From: Azohydromonas lata NBRC 102462
GTDB lineage: Bacteria; Pseudomonadota; Gammaproteobacteria; Burkholderiales; Burkholderiaceae_C
Direction of reading: 5' to 3'
Assembly: GCA_945878385.1 (NCBI GenBank)
Contig: CAMCTE010000102.1
Span: 1-9,295, forward strand
DNA length: 9,295 bases
The notes under the pieces were generated by a model. The model did no database searches. It was given only the letters and a program-made list of their open reading frames with translations, and was not told where the DNA came from. This document shows positions 8,217 through 9,295 of the stretch, piece after piece. Position 1 is the stretch's first letter; each line of letters begins with the position of its first letter. The position numbers and the translations under genes were made by a program.

Positions 8217-8972
8217 ATGAAAAAGACCATCTTCTCCACCGCACTGACCGCCGCCGTGTTGGCCTTGTCCGCCCTGGCCCCCGGTATGGCGCAAGCCCAG
8301 GCGGCGGCCCCCGAGGCCAGCCCGCTGACCTTCAACATCGGCGCGTTCTCTGAGTATCGCTATCGCGGCATTTCGCAAACGCGCTCGCAGCCTGCCGTCC
8401 AAGGTGGCTTCGACTACGCGCTGCCGGGTGGTTTCTACATCGGTGCCTGGGCCTCGTCCATCAAGTGGATCAAGGACGCCAAGGGTGGCGCTGATGTCGA
8501 GATCGACCTCTACGGCGGCTACAAGGGCACGATTTCCGACGGCCTGACCTACGACGTGGGCGCCTTGCGCTACGTGTACCCCAGCAACGGCCTGAAGCCT
8601 GACGCCGACACGCAGGAGTTCTACGGTGCCATCACCGCGGGCCCCGTCACCGTGAAGTATTCGCACGCCACTTCCAACCTGTTCGGCTTTGCCGACAGCA
8701 AGGGCAGCGGCTACCTGGACATCACCGCCACCTTCGACCTGGGCGACGGCTACATGCTGGCCCCCCATGTGGGCCACCAGCGCGTGTCCGGCAAGGGCAA
8801 CGGCATCTACTCGTACACCGACTACGCCCTGACCCTGAGCAAGGATTTCAGCGGCATCGTCCCCAGCATTTCGATCCTCGGCACCGACGCACCCAAGAGC
8901 TCCTATGTGTCGCCCGGCGGCAAGAACCTGGGTCGCAGCGGCGTGGTCGTGGGCCTCAAGTACAACTTCTGA
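8217..8972 (+). CDS. torF: TorF-family putative outer-membrane porin
   Basis: A 251-residue protein with a clear Sec signal peptide: basic start MKKT, hydrophobic core to about residue 20, and probable cleavage in 'GMAQAQA' around residue 27-29. The mature part alternates short polar and aromatic strands as in outer-membrane beta-barrels and ends in phenylalanine ('GLKYNF'), the usual barrel-assembly signature. 'FSEYRYRGISQTRSQPAVQ' near residues 44-62 is the hallmark of the TIGR02001 family that annotation pipelines name TorF. Its substrate is not established to my knowledge. The start at 8217 follows AGGAG (8207-8211) with 5-base spacing. It is the first gene behind the sigma-54 promoter and lies 28 bp before glnK, so it is probably made under nitrogen limitation. 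I infer a role in letting nitrogen compounds through the outer membrane; this is not shown by the sequence. Confidence 0.9.
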   Translation: MKKTIFSTALTAAVLALSALAPGMAQAQAAAPEASPLTFNIGAFSEYRYRGISQTRSQPAVQGGFDYALPGGFYIGAWASSIKWIKDAKGGADVEIDLYGGYKGTISDGLTYDVGALRYVYPSNGLKPDADTQEFYGAITAGPVTVKYSHATSNLFGFADSKGSGYLDITATFDLGDGYMLAPHVGHQRVSGKGNGIYSYTDYALTLSKDFSGIVPSISILGTDAPKSSYVSPGGKNLGRSGVVVGLKYNF

Positions 8973-9000
8973 AGCCAACCGTCGGATAGGAGACTGTTTT

Positions 9001-9295
9001 ATGAAGATGGTGACTGCCATCGTCAAGCCCTTCAAGCTTGACGAAGTCCGGGAGGCGCTCAGCGCCCTCGGCGTTCAGGGATTGACCGTGACCGAAGTCA
9101 AGGGCTTCGGTCGACAGAAGGGCCACACGGAGCTGTACCGCGGCGCCGAGTATGTGGTGGACTTCCTGCCCAAGGTCAAGGTCGAGGCCGCTGTGGACGA
9201 CGCCATCGTCGACCGCGTCATCGAGGCCATCGAAAGCGCTGCCCGCACCGGCAAGATCGGTGACGGCAAGATCTTCGTTTCCCCGCTGGAGCAGG
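9001..9295 (+). CDS. glnK: PII nitrogen regulatory protein GlnK (3' end outside window)
   Basis: The first 98 codons of a PII protein (full length about 112) are present. PII trimers sense 2-oxoglutarate, ATP and ADP; GlnK blocks the ammonium channel AmtB when nitrogen is plentiful and is uridylylated by GlnD when it is scarce. Visible motifs are the N-terminal 'VKPFKLDEVREAL', 'TVTEVKGFGRQKGH' leading into the T-loop, the uridylylation tyrosine Y51 in 'ELYRGAEY' (Y46 is also present), and the B-loop 'TGKIGDGKIF' at 83-92. GlnK is preferred over GlnB because of the start MKMVTAI, 'GVQGLTVTE', and the nitrogen-controlled operon with torF; the two paralogues are hard to separate by sequence alone. 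AGGAG (8988-8992) lies 8 bases before the ATG. amtB is expected just downstream, outside the window. Confidence 0.93.
   Translation, partial: MKMVTAIVKPFKLDEVREALSALGVQGLTVTEVKGFGRQKGHTELYRGAEYVVDFLPKVKVEAAVDDAIVDRVIEAIESAARTGKIGDGKIFVSPLEQ

Noticed and set aside
8205..9035. Minus-strand frame (276 codons) opposite torF
   Set aside because: It is antisense to a gene with a signal peptide, Shine-Dalgarno and family motifs; it has no features of its own.

Overview
The window reads as chromosomal DNA of a high-GC betaproteobacterium of the order Burkholderiales, most likely Comamonadaceae-like. The evidence is the strong G/C bias at third codon positions, a methionine synthase split into two genes, a DUF3108 protein, an S-adenosylhomocysteine (SAH) riboswitch, and a torF-glnK pair behind a sigma-54 promoter. 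The genus assignment is inferred from gene content; no database search was possible. No phage, transposon, CRISPR array or RNA gene is visible. This is mostly a core-genome neighbourhood whose interest lies in its regulation.

Layout. (1) Positions 1-753: 3' part of a DUF3108 protein gene, cut by the window start. (2) 821-1864: the homocysteine-binding half of cobalamin-dependent methionine synthase (MetH), with a possible leaderless promoter. (3) 1811-3124, opposite strand: an HD-GYP-type signalling protein that has lost its catalytic motifs; its 3' end overlaps that of the metH N-terminal gene by 54 bp. (4) 3252-3444: a promoter, an SAH riboswitch and a candidate competing hairpin. (5) 3493-6237: the second half of MetH (folate, cap, B12 and activation domains). 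(6) 6238-6344: a short convergent gap packed with tandem repeats, including a G-quadruplex motif on the minus strand. (7) 6345-7922, minus strand: ComM/YifB, an AAA+ ATPase linked to natural transformation. (8) 8050-8173: NtrC-type enhancer boxes and a textbook -24/-12 sigma-54 promoter. (9) 8217-8972: a TorF-family outer-membrane porin. (10) 9001 to the end: glnK, a PII signalling protein, cut by the window end.

How the genes work together. The two metH genes together encode a full set of MetH modules, which remethylate homocysteine to methionine. Only the larger one sits behind the SAH sensor, so its synthesis should rise when SAH accumulates, whereas the substrate-activating half appears to have its own simple promoter. 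At the right edge, torF and glnK (28 bp apart, probably followed by amtB outside the window) look like one nitrogen-starvation operon driven by NtrC and sigma-54, coupling an outer-membrane channel to ammonium sensing. I did not find a wholly new system. The strongest leads are the riboswitch expression platform, the fused NtrC boxes, the G-quadruplex in the comM 3' region and the degenerate HD-GYP protein between the two metH halves.
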